Positions 53,477-64,000 of a stretch of 64,000 nt of DNA are shown here, one piece after another. Below the pieces are notes generated by a model. The model was given only the letters and a program-made list of their open reading frames with translations, was not told where the DNA came from and did not search any database. A program made the translations under genes and the position numbers. Position 1 is the stretch's first letter, and each line of letters starts with the position of its first letter. The stretch lies in contig OY998175.1 of NCBI GenBank assembly GCA_963921935.1, forward strand, positions 309,279,484-309,343,483. The letters are read 5' to 3'. The DNA is from Galeruca laticollis (Eukaryota; Arthropoda; Insecta; Coleoptera; Chrysomelidae).

Positions 53477-54560
53477 TCAATAGAGTTTAACAAGCCTGCT
53501 TACATCTGCTTCATAGACTTAACAGAGGCATTCGACAAAGTGCGCTTGACAGACGTCCTACAAATTCTAACAAAAAGACAGTCCCCGTCCCAAATCACCA
53601 AACTAATTAAAAACTTAAACACTGGAAATGTGACAAAGATCAAGTCAGGAGAACAAACTACATCCAACATAAAAACACCAGGCGGAATTAGGCAGGGTGA
53701 CAGCCTGAGCCCTTTCCTTTTCAACCTCCTGATGGATGAAATAATACAACAAGTCACATCCTTAGATTTGGGGTACAGAATGGGCCACTCAAAAATATCT
53801 ATGGTCTGCTATGCAGACGACGCAGCTATTATAGCAGAAACGGAGAACGATCTTCAGAGACAGCTGTTTAAATTCTATCAAATCAGCCAACAACTCAACC
53901 TGGCAATTTCAACATCAAAAACCAAAGCTATGACATTCTCCAGAGAACCTGTCAGGTGTAAAGCGGTTGTAGAGGATAAGCCAATCGAGCAACTCAATGT
54001 CTTTAAATATCTAGGCATGGACATCTGCAGCTACCACGATCCGGCGAAAGAAGTAAGAAGTCTCATAACTAAAGCAGCAGCTCTGTCAGGATGTCTTAGA
54101 GATGTGATATGGTCAAACCAGCACATGGGAACAGATAGCAAGATGAAGATCTATAAAACTTGCATCAGACCTATTATGACTTACGGAATAGAAGTACGCG
54201 AAGACACAAATAAAACAAAAAGTATGCTGCGCTCGGCCGAAATGAAAATCCTACGAACTATCCTAGGGAAGACCAGACGGGACAGGATAAGAAACACTGA
54301 CATACGAGCTCAATGCAGCATAGTAGACATAGTCAGATGGGGCAGACAGAGACGAAGAGAATGGTACGCGCACGTACGAAGAATGGACGAAAACAGATTA
54401 CCGAGAATAATGATGGAAAGCCACACGGAAATCGCCCACCAGGAAGACCCCCAAAAAGGTGGCAGGAAAGCTGGCAGTCCACTTCGCAAGAAACCATCCA
54501 GAGACGGCTTCAGCAAGCAACAGACCAATAGGTCTATTTAAAAGAAGAAGAACAAGAAGA
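53477..54560 (+). pseudogene. RTE-type LINE, 5'-truncated, inserted in hAT-C
   Basis: The 24-bp duplication starting AACTCCAAGAAAATAC (53453-53476 and 54561-54584) marks the insertion exactly. The insert begins inside the reverse transcriptase (CFIDLTEAFDKVRLTD) and continues GGIRQGDSLSPFLFNLL, the catalytic YADDAAIIAE, STSKTKAMTFSR, YLGMDI, RPIMTYGIEVR and the C-terminal WYAHVRRMDENR, with a frame change near 54400. The 3' end is an AAGAAG-rich tail, as in RTE elements. Truncation at the 5' end and the long duplication are those of target-primed reverse transcription. The duplication copies are identical, so the insertion is fairly young. Confidence 0.93.
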
Positions 54561-56994
54561 AACTCCAAGAAAATACAGATATAACTATTTATAGTTATAT
54601 TTCAAAACTGAATTCTAATTCATTATAACCGTGAGGCAAATTAACAAAAATAATTTTTTAAATTTTAAAGAAAATTAGTTCCATCAAAAGTTTGAAATTA
54701 GTAACAAATTAGCAAAGGATAATTTATTGTAGGTTTATTTAGATTAAAATTAAATACTTTCTACTTTAGATAATTAATCATTTGTTTGACCATCATTTAA
54801 AATTATTGTCTGGCGTTTAGCGTCCAATAAACTTAAATTTTCTAACAAAAATTTGACTTACCTTTGAAAACGAAAATAATATAATTTCGTTAATGTTAAA
54901 ATGGAACACAAAACTTGAAACAATACTGTTGCTACTAATACTACACAGTGAATGAATGTAGGTAAAAACCGAAGATTTCAAATGAAGGAGGGTCTAAAAT
55001 TTTGTTTCTGATTTTTTGTTGCCAGATGCCAGATGTGCACTTGAAATATGTTTCTTGGAATTATGAATAAGATCTTAAACAAGCCGACAACGAATAAGGT
55101 CAAGTTGTAGGAAAAAAATTACCAAACAAAATGTTGCGACTACCTACATTTAGAAGGCTTGTGCTAAACAATAAACATTACACATACGAGTACATTTACA
55201 CATAAAAAATTAATTCTATTATCTGCTCGTATAATGAAAATTTGATATTTTTTTTATTGCGTTAAAATTGTATCTATAATCTATAATTTACAAAGTATAT
55301 TTAGCGTCTGGCGTCTGGCGCCCCTAGCCAGAGGCGCCCCGATGCGGTGCATCCTTTGCTTACCGCCTTGAGCCGGCCCTGTCCAGGAGGAATCGGCGCA
55401 TGAGTACCGAAAACTATTCCACCTCAATTTTTTTATGCGATCCTCTTTGAATTGCCCTACTGATGATATAAATGCATGTTGCCATGGGGCCATATTGTTT
55501 AAACCGAAATTGTTTAAACAATTGGAAGGAATTGTTATTGTTATTTTTTTTTATTCTTTATTGAAATACAAATAAAAAAGGTCCTATGACTTTTCACGAT
55601 AAAGTTAATATTTTTAGAGATATGAATTTTTAAAGGTTCGAAAAATCTCACGACCTCTCTGTGTCCTGATTCATTATTTATCATTTATCTAAGAAACCAT
55701 TAACTTCATCAAGATTGGTAAAGAGAGCAATGTTATTAATAATTAAATTGTCTACAATTTGTTTTTAACAAAAGTAATTTAAGTATGAATCGGAACATGT
55801 AATTAAAATTACTTTTTTGTTATTATCATAGTAATTTATGCATTTTTATCAACAATAAGAAGATATAATGGTATGTATTTGAAAAATTTTTGGAATCACA
55901 ATTATATATAAATAATAAGCTTTTGCTCAAAACATACATTTGGATAAATGCATTGAATCCGGAATATAAAACATTAGATTTTACGAATTTCGCATACAAA
56001 CTAGAGAATGATACTTTGCTAATACCTTTATTTATAAACAAAACCCCATTTCCAACTGATCAAAATCTAATGTTTTATATTCCGGATTCAATGCATTTTT
56101 CCAAATATATGTTTAGGCAAAAGCTTATTATTTATATATAATTGTGATTCCAAAAATTTTTCAAATACTATTCTATCTTATTATTGTTGATAAAAATGCA
56201 TAAATCACTATGATAATAACAAAAATGTTCTGATTCATACTACTTTTGTAGACAATTTAGTTATTAATAACATTGCTCTCTTTACCAATCTTGATAAAGT
56301 TAATGGTTTTTTAGATAAATGATTAATAATGATTCAGGACACAGAGAGACCGTATGCAGCGCATGAGTCAGAGAGAGACGGCGATACTTAAAGGTAGCGA
56401 CGCATACTTGTGAGCGCGCGAAATTAACAATTAAAAAACAGGTATAAACAATGAAATTTTCTTGAATCTCTATTAAGAATATTATTAACTATTATATAAA
56501 GATTTTAAAATATTATTATTTATATTTTATTATATTTTTTTAATATATTTTTCATGGGTCAAAAGTACCCAAATTTGAGATTTTTCGAACCTTTAAATAT
56601 TCATATCTCTAAAAATATTAACTTTATCGTGAAAAGTCATAGAACCTTTTTTATTTGTATTTCAATAAAGAATATAAAAAACATTTGTCCGGTTGAAAAA
56701 TAACAATTTCTTCCAATTGTTTAAACAATTTCGGTTTAAACAATATGGCACTAGGTTGCCCCATGGCAACATGCATTTATATCATCAGTAGCGCAATTCA
56801 AAGAGGATCGCCTAAAAAAATTGAGGTGGAATAGTTTTCGGTACTCATGCGCCGATTTCTCCTGGACTATTATGTTTAATCGCAGATACTGGAATCTTAG
56901 ACAGTTTATCTTTAAATGTTTTTGCCCCTTAACACATTTATTTCTACAAGAAATGGGTTATTAAAAAACGTTTTTATTTTACAGGTTCACCGTC

Positions 56995-57113
56995 TGGCAT
57001 AGTATGTCCTTCTGGTACATTCAAATGTCCTGAAGGGAAATGTATACCAACTTTATGGGTTTGCAATTACCAAGCCGATTGCGAAAACGGAGCAGACGAA
57101 AGACAATCTTGTC
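56995..57113 (+). CDS. host-gene exon: one LDL-receptor class A module
   Basis: A 119-bp exon between a good acceptor (TTTTTATTTTACAG|) and donor (C|GTAAGTA). It reads SPSGIVCPSGTFKCPEGKC then IPTLWVCNYQADCENGADE and RQSC. All six Cys, the F-x-C, the IP-x-x-W-x-C and the calcium-binding acidic residues (D-C-x(2)-G-x-D-E) of an LDLa repeat are present. Two bases start the exon and one base ends it outside complete codons, so it is a symmetric phase 1-1 module exon, the classical arrangement for shuffled extracellular domains. Such repeats bind calcium and ligands in secreted or membrane proteins. The gene cannot be named from one module; neighbouring exons must lie outside the window or be hidden. 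There is no stop or frameshift. Confidence 0.9.
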
Positions 57114-57564
57114 GTAAGTATATTTTATTATTATTTAATATAACAAGATGGTGGCAACGGTGTGTGGAAATAATAAAGTCTTTATAAAATTCGCCTGCAT
57201 TTATTTCGATATATCGGAAAGTGCAGCGAAAATTAATTAACTAGAATTTGAATTGTGTCAACAAAAGGTAAAGTACGTAGTGCTACAAAAAAAAACAAAG
57301 AAAAACGTTAGATTTTGTAAAAACAATTAAATAAATAGGTTAGAAGTAGGTTACTGAAATAAAAAGCAATTGATTTAAGGCGAGTCCTAAACGATATAAT
57401 TTGCGACGTTGTCAAATTTAAAAAATAAAGGACAAAATAAAGAAAGAAACTAGATATATATAATAAGTGGTTGGATAGATTAAGTATCTCCGAAGAGTTG
57501 ATCTGGGTACGCTACCACGAAAATAATATAATCAAATAGTAGTTGAATACAAAATATAAACAAA
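57114..57564. other. intron start and probable LINE 5' leader
   Basis: Follows the LDLa exon donor. The stretch from about 57150 is probably the 5' untranslated leader of the LINE whose ORF1 starts at 57565. No exact LINE start or duplication was identified. Confidence 0.45.
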
Positions 57565-60500
57565 ATGGATAGTGATGATTATTCTACAGAATATTCAAAG
57601 AAAAGAAAAATGGATGGATTATTTGAAGTTAGCAAGAGGACTAACAGAACCCCACCTAAAAGTAAAAAAGATGAAAAGTTAGATGAAATCTTAGCGTTAA
57701 TGAAGGAAATGTCTGCAGATCAAAAGGTTATGAAATGGGAACAGCAACTAATTAAAAACGAGATCAAAGAAACTAAAGATCAACAGGCTCTGTTTAACGA
57801 GGAAATATTAAAGTTGAAAACGAGGTATTGAGAAAAGAAAACCAAGCAATTAAAAAAGAAAATGCAGAAATGGAAACAGAAATGGAACAGATGAAAAAAC
57901 CAATGGAAATTATAGATGAAGAAAGAATAATGTGATGATAAATGGATTGAAACTTGATACTAATGAGCCGTCGAAATTGGTGGAAAATGTCAGAAACTTT
58001 TTGAGTCAACAACTAAAAATAAATATCGAGTCTAAAGCAGTTAACAAGATAGGGGAGAAAATGTGTATAGTGGAATGTCAAAAAGAAGCTGATAAAGAAA
58101 AAATTATGGCAAATAAAGCTAAATTGAAGGAGAGGAAAGAAGAAAGAGTTTTTATAAATAATGATATGACCAAGAAGGAAAGAGAAAAACAAAAATGGAT
58201 AAGGATGTTTGCAAAATTAGAAAACCAAAAGGGAAAAGACGTAAAAATGGGATACAATAAGGTAACAGTAAATGGACAAGAATGGAGATGGGATAAAGAA
58301 ACAAATAGAATGAAAATACTGGAAAAAATACATCCAAAAAACTAAATAAAGACACAGATATTCATGGTAACAGAGAAAAAGACACGGCAACGGAATTTGA
58401 TAAGAATAAAGTAAAATTAGCAACGGAAATGTGGAGAATTGGAACATGGAATGTTAGAAGTATTTTAGGAAAAGAAAAAGAATTAGAAGAAGAGTTTGAT
58501 AATACAAACTTGAGTATACTAGCTATAACAGAGACAAAAAAAATGGACAAGGGATAGTGAAAATGGATAATGGTCATATATTCATATATAGTGGTATTGA
58601 AAATGAGAAAAGAGCGGCAGCAGGGGTTGCATGCATAATACATAGAAACGTAGAAGAACAAATTACTGGATAGACGGGATAGTCGGAAAGATTACTGGTG
58701 ATGGAAATGAAAAATAAAAATATGGACACAAAAACTATAATAATTGTATATGGACCAAATGAAGACGATACAGTAGGAAATAAAGATAGGTTTTGGGAAG
58801 ATCTAACTATGGCTACAGAAAATGCAAAAGGGAAAATAATTATACTTGGAGATTTGAATAGCAGAGTGGGAACAAAAGATGACATTTACAGAACAGTGAT
58901 AGGAAAACATGGTGAAGCATTTAGGAATAAAAATGGAGAACGGCTGTTGGATTTTTGCATATTACACAATTTTATTGTAACTAATACATTTTTCCAACAT
59001 AAAGACATACATAAATATACACGTGTGATGGAAAGCAGAGATGAAAGGTCAATAATAGATTACATATTAGTGGAAAAGAGTAATAGAAAGGAAGTATTGG
59101 ATACCAAAGTTAGAAGAGGACCAGAAATGGGTAGTGACCACTATTTACTTGTAACAAAAATAAGAGAACAAGTAGAAATTACAAATCATAATAGACAAAA
59201 AGTAGAAAAAATAATAGAATATGAATCGGTCAGATCATACAAACTTCAAAACAAAGATATGGCAGAGAAATACAAAATGGCATTATCAGGAAAGTTCTTA
59301 AATAATTGTGATATAATGAAAAATGGTAATTTAGAAGAAATGTGGGATTATTTAAAAAAAACCGTTTTGGAAACCGCTAAAGAAATATGTGGTTGTAGCA
59401 AGAAAACTAATAAGAAAAAACAAACAGCTTGGTGGACGGACGAAATTAAAATAAAAGTAAAATTAAAAAAATAAGCGTGGAAAATATATATAAATAACAA
59501 AACAACAGAAAACTATGAAGTGTACAAAGAGAAGAGGAAAAAGGTGAAAGAGATGGTAACGGAAGCTAAAAGAAATCAGTGGAAAGAATTTGGCGAAAAA
59601 ATGGAAAGCAATAGTACATCAAATCAAAAACTGTTTTACAAAACATTGTAGTCATTAAGAAAGGAAAAACCACAAGAAATAACATGGAAAAAAAATAAAA
59701 AAGGAGATATACTAAGAAATGAAAACGAAGTAATTGATAGATGGAAAGAGTATTTTGAGGAATTACTAGGAGCAGACAACAGAATTCAGGACATTAACAA
59801 AAAAAATGATGCAATAATAGAAAGACAAAAGACATTGTAACTCTAAAAGAATTACAGGAAATAATAGATGAATTGAAAAATGGAACATCTCCAGGAATTG
59901 GTAAATTAACAGCAGAAATGTTCAAGAATTTAGAGGAAACAGGAACAAAAATATTATTGAAAATATACAACACGGCGTGGAGTGAAGAACAGATTCCAGA
60001 AGATTGGAAGGCAGCCTTAATAGTTCCAATATATAAAAAGGGGGATAGACAAGACTGCAATAATTATAGAGGAATAAATCTACTTAGTACAGCTATGAAA
60101 GTCTACGAGAAGATTATAGACAGTAAGATAAGACCAGGGATAGAAAATACTCTCGAAAAATCGCAAAGTGGATTTAGAAGAGGGCGAAGCATCCAAGACC
60201 ACATATTCACAGTGAAACAGATAATTGAGAAGTTCTCACAACAAGAAAAAGAGGTATATATGGGATTTATAGACATGGAAAAAGCTTTTGACAAAGTACC
60301 AAGGGAGAAGTTATGGAAAGTACTAGAAGGAAGGGGAGTAAATTACAAAATAATAGATATAATCAAAAACATTTACAAAAATAATAGAAACTGTGTAATA
60401 TACAGGAATAAAACATCAGAACCATTTTTAACACAGGAAGGATTAAGGCAAGGAGGGGGACTAAGTCCATTATTATTTACAATTTTTATTGATGAAATAA

Positions 60501-61341
60501 TTAAAAAATCGTCAACCAAAATGGCAAAACTACACATTGGATACAGACATTTAGGAAGAATGGATATATCAGAAGCAGCTTTTGCAGATGATTTAATAAT
60601 TATGGCAGGGAAAGAGAAGGATCTACAAAAGAATATGGAAATATGGTGCACGGTATCGGAAGAATTTGGAATGACAGTGAATCAAAGTAGAACCAAAGTT
60701 ATGGTTATAGGACCCAAACAAAAACATCTAAATATACATTTAGAGGGAATACAAATTGAGCAAGTTAGAAGATCTAAATACTTGGGAGTAGAAATAGAAG
60801 AAAACGGAACACAGGAAGTCGAAATTAACAATAGAGCACAAAAAGGATGAAACTTTATCACACGATGAACTCGACTTTCATAAATAAAAAAGAAATTTCC
60901 AAGAAAACGAAGTTTAATGTATTTAAAACAATTTACCGGCCAATATTAACATTCGGATGTGAATCTTGGGTATTAACAAAGAGACAAAAGAGCCGAATAC
61001 AAGCAGTTGAGATGAAGTATCTTAGGCGAGTTAAAGGAGTCACAAAGAAAGACAAACTAAGAAGTACGGAAATAAGAGAAGACCTTGAAATAGAATCAAC
61101 ACTTAAATTTATTGAAAAGAGACAATTAAGCTGGTGGGGACATTTATAAAGAATGAACGATACAAGACCAGTTAAAAAAGTATGGCAATCAAAAATACAA
61201 AAAAGAACGAAAAGGGGAAGACCAAAACAAACATGGGATGGTGTTATGGTAGGCATAATGCAAGAAAAAGGAAAAACATGGACAGAGGCAAAAACAATGG
61301 CAAGAGATAAACAACAATGGGCTAAATTTGTACACGAATAA
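57565..61341 (+). pseudogene. RTE-like LINE with ORF1, endonuclease and RT, nearly full length
   Basis: ORF1 (57565-58345): starts MDSDDYSTEYSKKRK, has a long coiled coil (KLDEILALMKEMS... to KKENAEMETEMEQMK) with a frameshift near 57830, then a basic domain to IHPKN. ORF2 begins near 58429 with MWRIGTWNVRSILG. The APE-type endonuclease has AITETK, ILGDLNSRVG, IIDYILV and GSDHYLLV. It is broken by a frameshift in an A run near 58545 and by two TAG codons at 58672-58681 that look like mutated Trp. Reverse transcriptase (about 59830-60850): NGTSPGIGKLTAEMFK, FIDMEKAFDKVPREKLW, EGLRQGGGLSPLLF, AFADDLIIMAG. The C-terminal part (60847-61341) has FGCESWVLTKRQ and SWWGHL, with a stop at 61147-61149. 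ORF1 binds RNA and ORF2 copies it; this copy cannot. Confidence 0.9.
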
Positions 61342-61442
61342 AATTCTATCTGGACCAAAGTATCGATGAAAAAATGGATATATGTCTTAAGTATAATGCG
61401 ATGTAATTGAAATAAGTATAATTGTAAAAGTATACCCTACAC

Positions 61443-64000
61443 CAGTGATCCGCAACCTTTCCTCATCTGAGGCACACCAAACTGCTCCCTAGAATTTCGT
61501 GGCACACCAAAATCTAAAATATATTTATAGCAGTGGCGTAGCTAGGTCGGGGGTCAGTTCACTCCATGTATACTAATTATTTATGGATGTCCAAACTACC
61601 TTAGTTTTTTTTATTGTTTTAAAATGTGAAGAAGCCCCTTTCAGATTTGGGGCATCAAAATTTTCACTCAGGACATAATACATATTTTTTTTTATTATTC
61701 AGATAGAATGAAAAATACAAATAGGTACATACATGAGAACTATACTAAATACTAGGTAGGACAGGTAGGTATACTAAATTTACTTCTGTTGACACGTCAA
61801 TAGTAATAAATATTTTGACATGATGATGACTGATTAATGTGATACCTGCGCTTGCTTCGTTGAACACAAAAGTTTTATATTCGGCTCAATTTTAGACAGC
61901 GCAACTCTTATTTCTTGGTCAAGATCTTTTAAGCATGACCGTTTATCATTTTTAATTAATACAAGCGTTGAAAAACTTTGCTCACATAAATATGTTGTGG
62001 AAAAGGGAAGTAGTGTGAAGATGGCCTTGTCGGAGATGCGTGGATATTCTGTCTTGATGGAAATCCAGAAAACATCTAACGGAACTTCGTCGAATTTAAG
62101 TTTTAGGGTCATATCATTACTTAATTCTGTGAACTCCTCTCGAGTTTGCAATGGCAGTGCTTCCGTGGAACTTATTGCATTGGTTGCGAAAGGATTTCGA
62201 ATCCAATTGTATTGTTCCGTGTTGATAGAATGGAAATAGTATTCAAATTTTTGTTGAAGCATACTTAAATGTTGTTGGGCCAAATCCACAATCAACTGCT
62301 TGTTTTCGATCGTACTGTGGTTGGTCCTGTGATACATTTCTTGACATCCTTTTTGCAACTGTTCCTGCCAAAGTTCAAGTTTCTTTTTGAACCCTTGTAA
62401 TTTATCGGAGCACGTCAATATATTTTCATTCCGTCCTTGCATTTTTTTATTAAGTTCATTCAGATGTTCGAATATATCAGCCATGTATGCAAGTTTGGCT
62501 ATCCAGTATTCATCATGAAGGTGCTGGCATAGATCGTACATATCTTGACTTGAAAGAAACTCACGCACTTCGTAGCGAAGTTCAAACAGTCGAGCTAAAA
62601 CTTTTCCCCGGGATAACCAACGAACTTCTGTATAAAACAGTAAGGATTCATGTTCGCTTCCCATTTCTTCACAGAGTATTCCAAAGATTCGCGAATGTAA
62701 GGCTCTCGATTTAATTATGTTTATGATCTTAATACATTCATTCATTGTGATCGAAAGCTGTTCTGGCAAATTTTTGACCATCAATGCTTCTCGATGTATG
62801 CAGCAATGTGTAATTTGTATTGACGGATTTTTTTGTTTTACACAAGATACAAAACCTTTCTTACTGCCCATCATTGCAGCAGCACCATCTGTACAAATAG
62901 CAACGCAATTGGTCCACTGAATATTATGTATTTTAAAAAAATTATCAGTTACTTGGAAAATTTGTTCACCGGTAGTTCTCTCTGGAACCTCCTTACAAAA
63001 TAAATAATGTTCTTTAATAGAGTCCTCGTCAACGAAACGTACAATAGCCATCAGTTGTGCTTTAGTTTTAATATCGGTTGATTCGTCGATTTGAAGCGCA
63101 AAAATTCCAGCCGAAATGATTTTTTTAATTAGTGTTCCCAAAATATCACTTGACATATCTTGGATACGTCTTTTAACAGTATCGGCCGACAAAGAAACTT
63201 TACTGACGTCCTTAACTTCGTTTGGCCCAAGCATAAGTCTAACAATTTCCATGCATGCTGGTTTAATAAGCGTTTCACCGATAGTGTGCGGTTTTTTTTG
63301 TTGTGCAATTAATTTTGCAACAAGGTAGCTTGCTTCTAATGCCTTTTCAGAAACCGTAACCGCCGATTTCATAAACTGCTTTTGTTTCTTATTTTGATCC
63401 AAGCGCCGTTGGAAAAATTGAATGTCTTTTTTGACGCAACTGGGATGATTTGTGATCAAATGACGGTTTAGTTTGCTGGGTACCATTGCTTCATTTGACA
63501 ACTGTTCACCGCAAATGACGCATTCAGGCTTTGGAGCCGCTTCGTCGCCACACCAAGTGAAACCATATCGAAGGTAGTCTTGATTGTACTTCCTTTTCAG
63601 CACCTTTTTTGCTCTTTTTGCAGCACTTATGCTGGAGCTTGTGCTAGGTTCTTCGTCATCTGCTCGTGATTTCAGCAAAAATTTATCCATATTTGAAGCA
63701 CTATAGTTATTTATAAAAGTAGATACTGCAACAAAACTTAGTCCAGTTTAATTTAATTTATTTAGACACAATATGGCCAACAACGTAAAAAAGAAAACAG
63801 GAACTCTAAAAATAACACTTAACTAATTTATATTCACTTATTTATAAGGCACAAGAATTTATTTATATAGCAATTCACTATTTATTTCACTCTACGATTT
63901 ATTTGTTTGCCCGCGTATTTATCTGATTCACTTGACTATTCGACTCTCTCTGAGTCTCTGAGCGACGACAGGCGCGCTTATATAGGCAGCGGCGATGTTC
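61443..64000 (-). mobile_element. hAT element, copy A2, cut by the window edge
   Basis: The inverted, nearly identical second copy of hAT-A1. Its 3' end (CAGTGATCCGCAACC on the plus strand) starts at 61443. The eight bases before it, CCCTACAC (61435-61442), are the expected target duplication and again have TA in the middle. By comparison with A1 plus its missing 64 bp, about 250 bp of the 5' end should lie beyond the window. The promoter is included (TATA box at 63985-63978). Confidence 0.92.
61834..63690 (-). CDS. hAT transposase A2, full open frame (618 aa)
   Basis: Starts MDKFLLKSRADDEEP at 63690; the same start is found in copy A1 behind the same leader. The BED-like finger has C57, C60, H77 and H82. 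The catalytic domain has Asp202 (ALQIDESTDI) and Asp268 (CTDGAAAMMG). A long helical insertion region follows (CCIHREALM, YTEVRWLSRGKVLARLF). The C-terminal dimerisation region contains Glu570 (YLCEQSFSTLVLIKN). All three catalytic residues are present and nothing interrupts the frame, so this may be an active transposase. It belongs to the group related to ZBED5, SCAND3 and FAM200 (Buster type). It could also mobilise the defective copy A1, whose ends are present. Confidence 0.93.
   Translation of the reverse strand: MDKFLLKSRADDEEPSTSSSISAAKRAKKVLKRKYNQDYLRYGFTWCGDEAAPKPECVICGEQLSNEAMVPSKLNRHLITNHPSCVKKDIQFFQRRLDQNKKQKQFMKSAVTVSEKALEASYLVAKLIAQQKKPHTIGETLIKPACMEIVRLMLGPNEVKDVSKVSLSADTVKRRIQDMSSDILGTLIKKIISAGIFALQIDESTDIKTKAQLMAIVRFVDEDSIKEHYLFCKEVPERTTGEQIFQVTDNFFKIHNIQWTNCVAICTDGAAAMMGSKKGFVSCVKQKNPSIQITHCCIHREALMVKNLPEQLSITMNECIKIINIIKSRALHSRIFGILCEEMGSEHESLLFYTEVRWLSRGKVLARLFELRYEVREFLSSQDMYDLCQHLHDEYWIAKLAYMADIFEHLNELNKKMQGRNENILTCSDKLQGFKKKLELWQEQLQKGCQEMYHRTNHSTIENKQLIVDLAQQHLSMLQQKFEYYFHSINTEQYNWIRNPFATNAISSTEALPLQTREEFTELSNDMTLKLKFDEVPLDVFWISIKTEYPRISDKAIFTLLPFSTTYLCEQSFSTLVLIKNDKRSCLKDLDQEIRVALSKIEPNIKLLCSTKQAQVSH

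Larger units (their letters stand above)
50389..55381 (-). mobile_element. hAT element C (ZMYM1-like)
   Basis: 4993 bp including an inserted LINE. Ends: CAGGGCCGGCTCTAGAG at left and CAGGGCCGGCTCAAGG read inward from the right. The 8-bp target duplication TCCAGGAG lies at 50381-50388 and 55382-55389. The gene is on the minus strand and broken. A 1084-bp LINE with a 24-bp duplication lies at 53477-54560. Without it the element would be about 3.9 kb. Confidence 0.93.
50380..56867. mobile_element. palindromic TA-flanked element, split by hAT-C
   Basis: With the 4993-bp hAT-C and its 8-bp duplication removed, this element is about 1.5 kb and almost wholly one inverted repeat. The ends read GTCCAGGAG then AATCGGCGCATGAGTACCG inward, and TA flanks both sides (50378-50379 and 56868-56869). 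The arms (about 55382-55990 and 56060-56867) match over several hundred bases, with a loop near 56000. The right arm has about 220 bp extra (56345-56570). There is no credible gene; frames in the arms are mirror images. A large MITE mobilised by a TA-targeting transposase is the simplest reading. Confidence 0.8.

Noticed and set aside
55826..56141. Paired open frames on both strands near 56000
   Set aside because: They mirror each other because they sit at the centre of the palindromic element; no protein motif.

Overview
This is an AT-rich eukaryotic window made almost entirely of transposable elements. It looks like an insect: DD41D and Tc1 mariner elements, PIF/Harbinger elements with a MADF-domain partner gene, RTE-type LINEs, BED-finger hATs and arthropod-style core promoters. 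A beetle or another large-genome insect would fit, but the sequence does not settle the order. I saw no tRNA, rRNA, CRISPR or bacterial feature.

Layout. 1.1-5.2 kb: a broken DUF7869-type element gene split by foldback element FB1. 5.7-8.4 kb: hAT-A copy 1, with its 8-bp target duplication. 9.3-12.2 kb: a pogo/DDE_1 element. 12.7-16.1 kb: Harbinger H1, apparently intact. 17.1-19.0 kb: a DD41D mariner with unusually long terminal repeats. 21.0-25.4 kb: foldback FB2 enclosing a LINE fragment. 26.4-28.9 kb: LINE pieces. 30.9-34.9 kb: a second pogo element with a Tc1 element nested in it. 36.2-40.3 kb: Harbinger H2. 40.6-42.1 kb: LINE and mariner relics. 43.5-46.1 kb: hAT-B, sitting inside an IS630/Tc1-like transposase. 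46.6-49.5 kb: foldback FB3, with a 9-bp target duplication. 50.4-56.9 kb: a palindromic TA-flanked element split by hAT-C, which is itself split by a LINE. 57.6-61.3 kb: a nearly full-length RTE-type LINE. 61.4-64.0 kb: hAT-A copy 2, inverted, with an open 618-aa transposase, cut by the window edge.

The only sequence that looks like a host gene is a 119-bp exon at 56995-57113 (+). It encodes one LDL-receptor class A module with splice sites and symmetric 1-1 phase. The rest of the window is therefore probably intronic or flanking sequence of a gene on the + strand.

The most unusual structure is in the two Harbinger elements. In each, the transposase gene and the MADF gene lie on opposite strands and are interlocked: exons of each gene lie inside an intron of the other, with no exon overlap. 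H1 and H2 are clearly divergent yet share this layout. A second theme is three foldback elements, unrelated in sequence, whose arms are built from tandem units of about 148-175 bp in unequal numbers.
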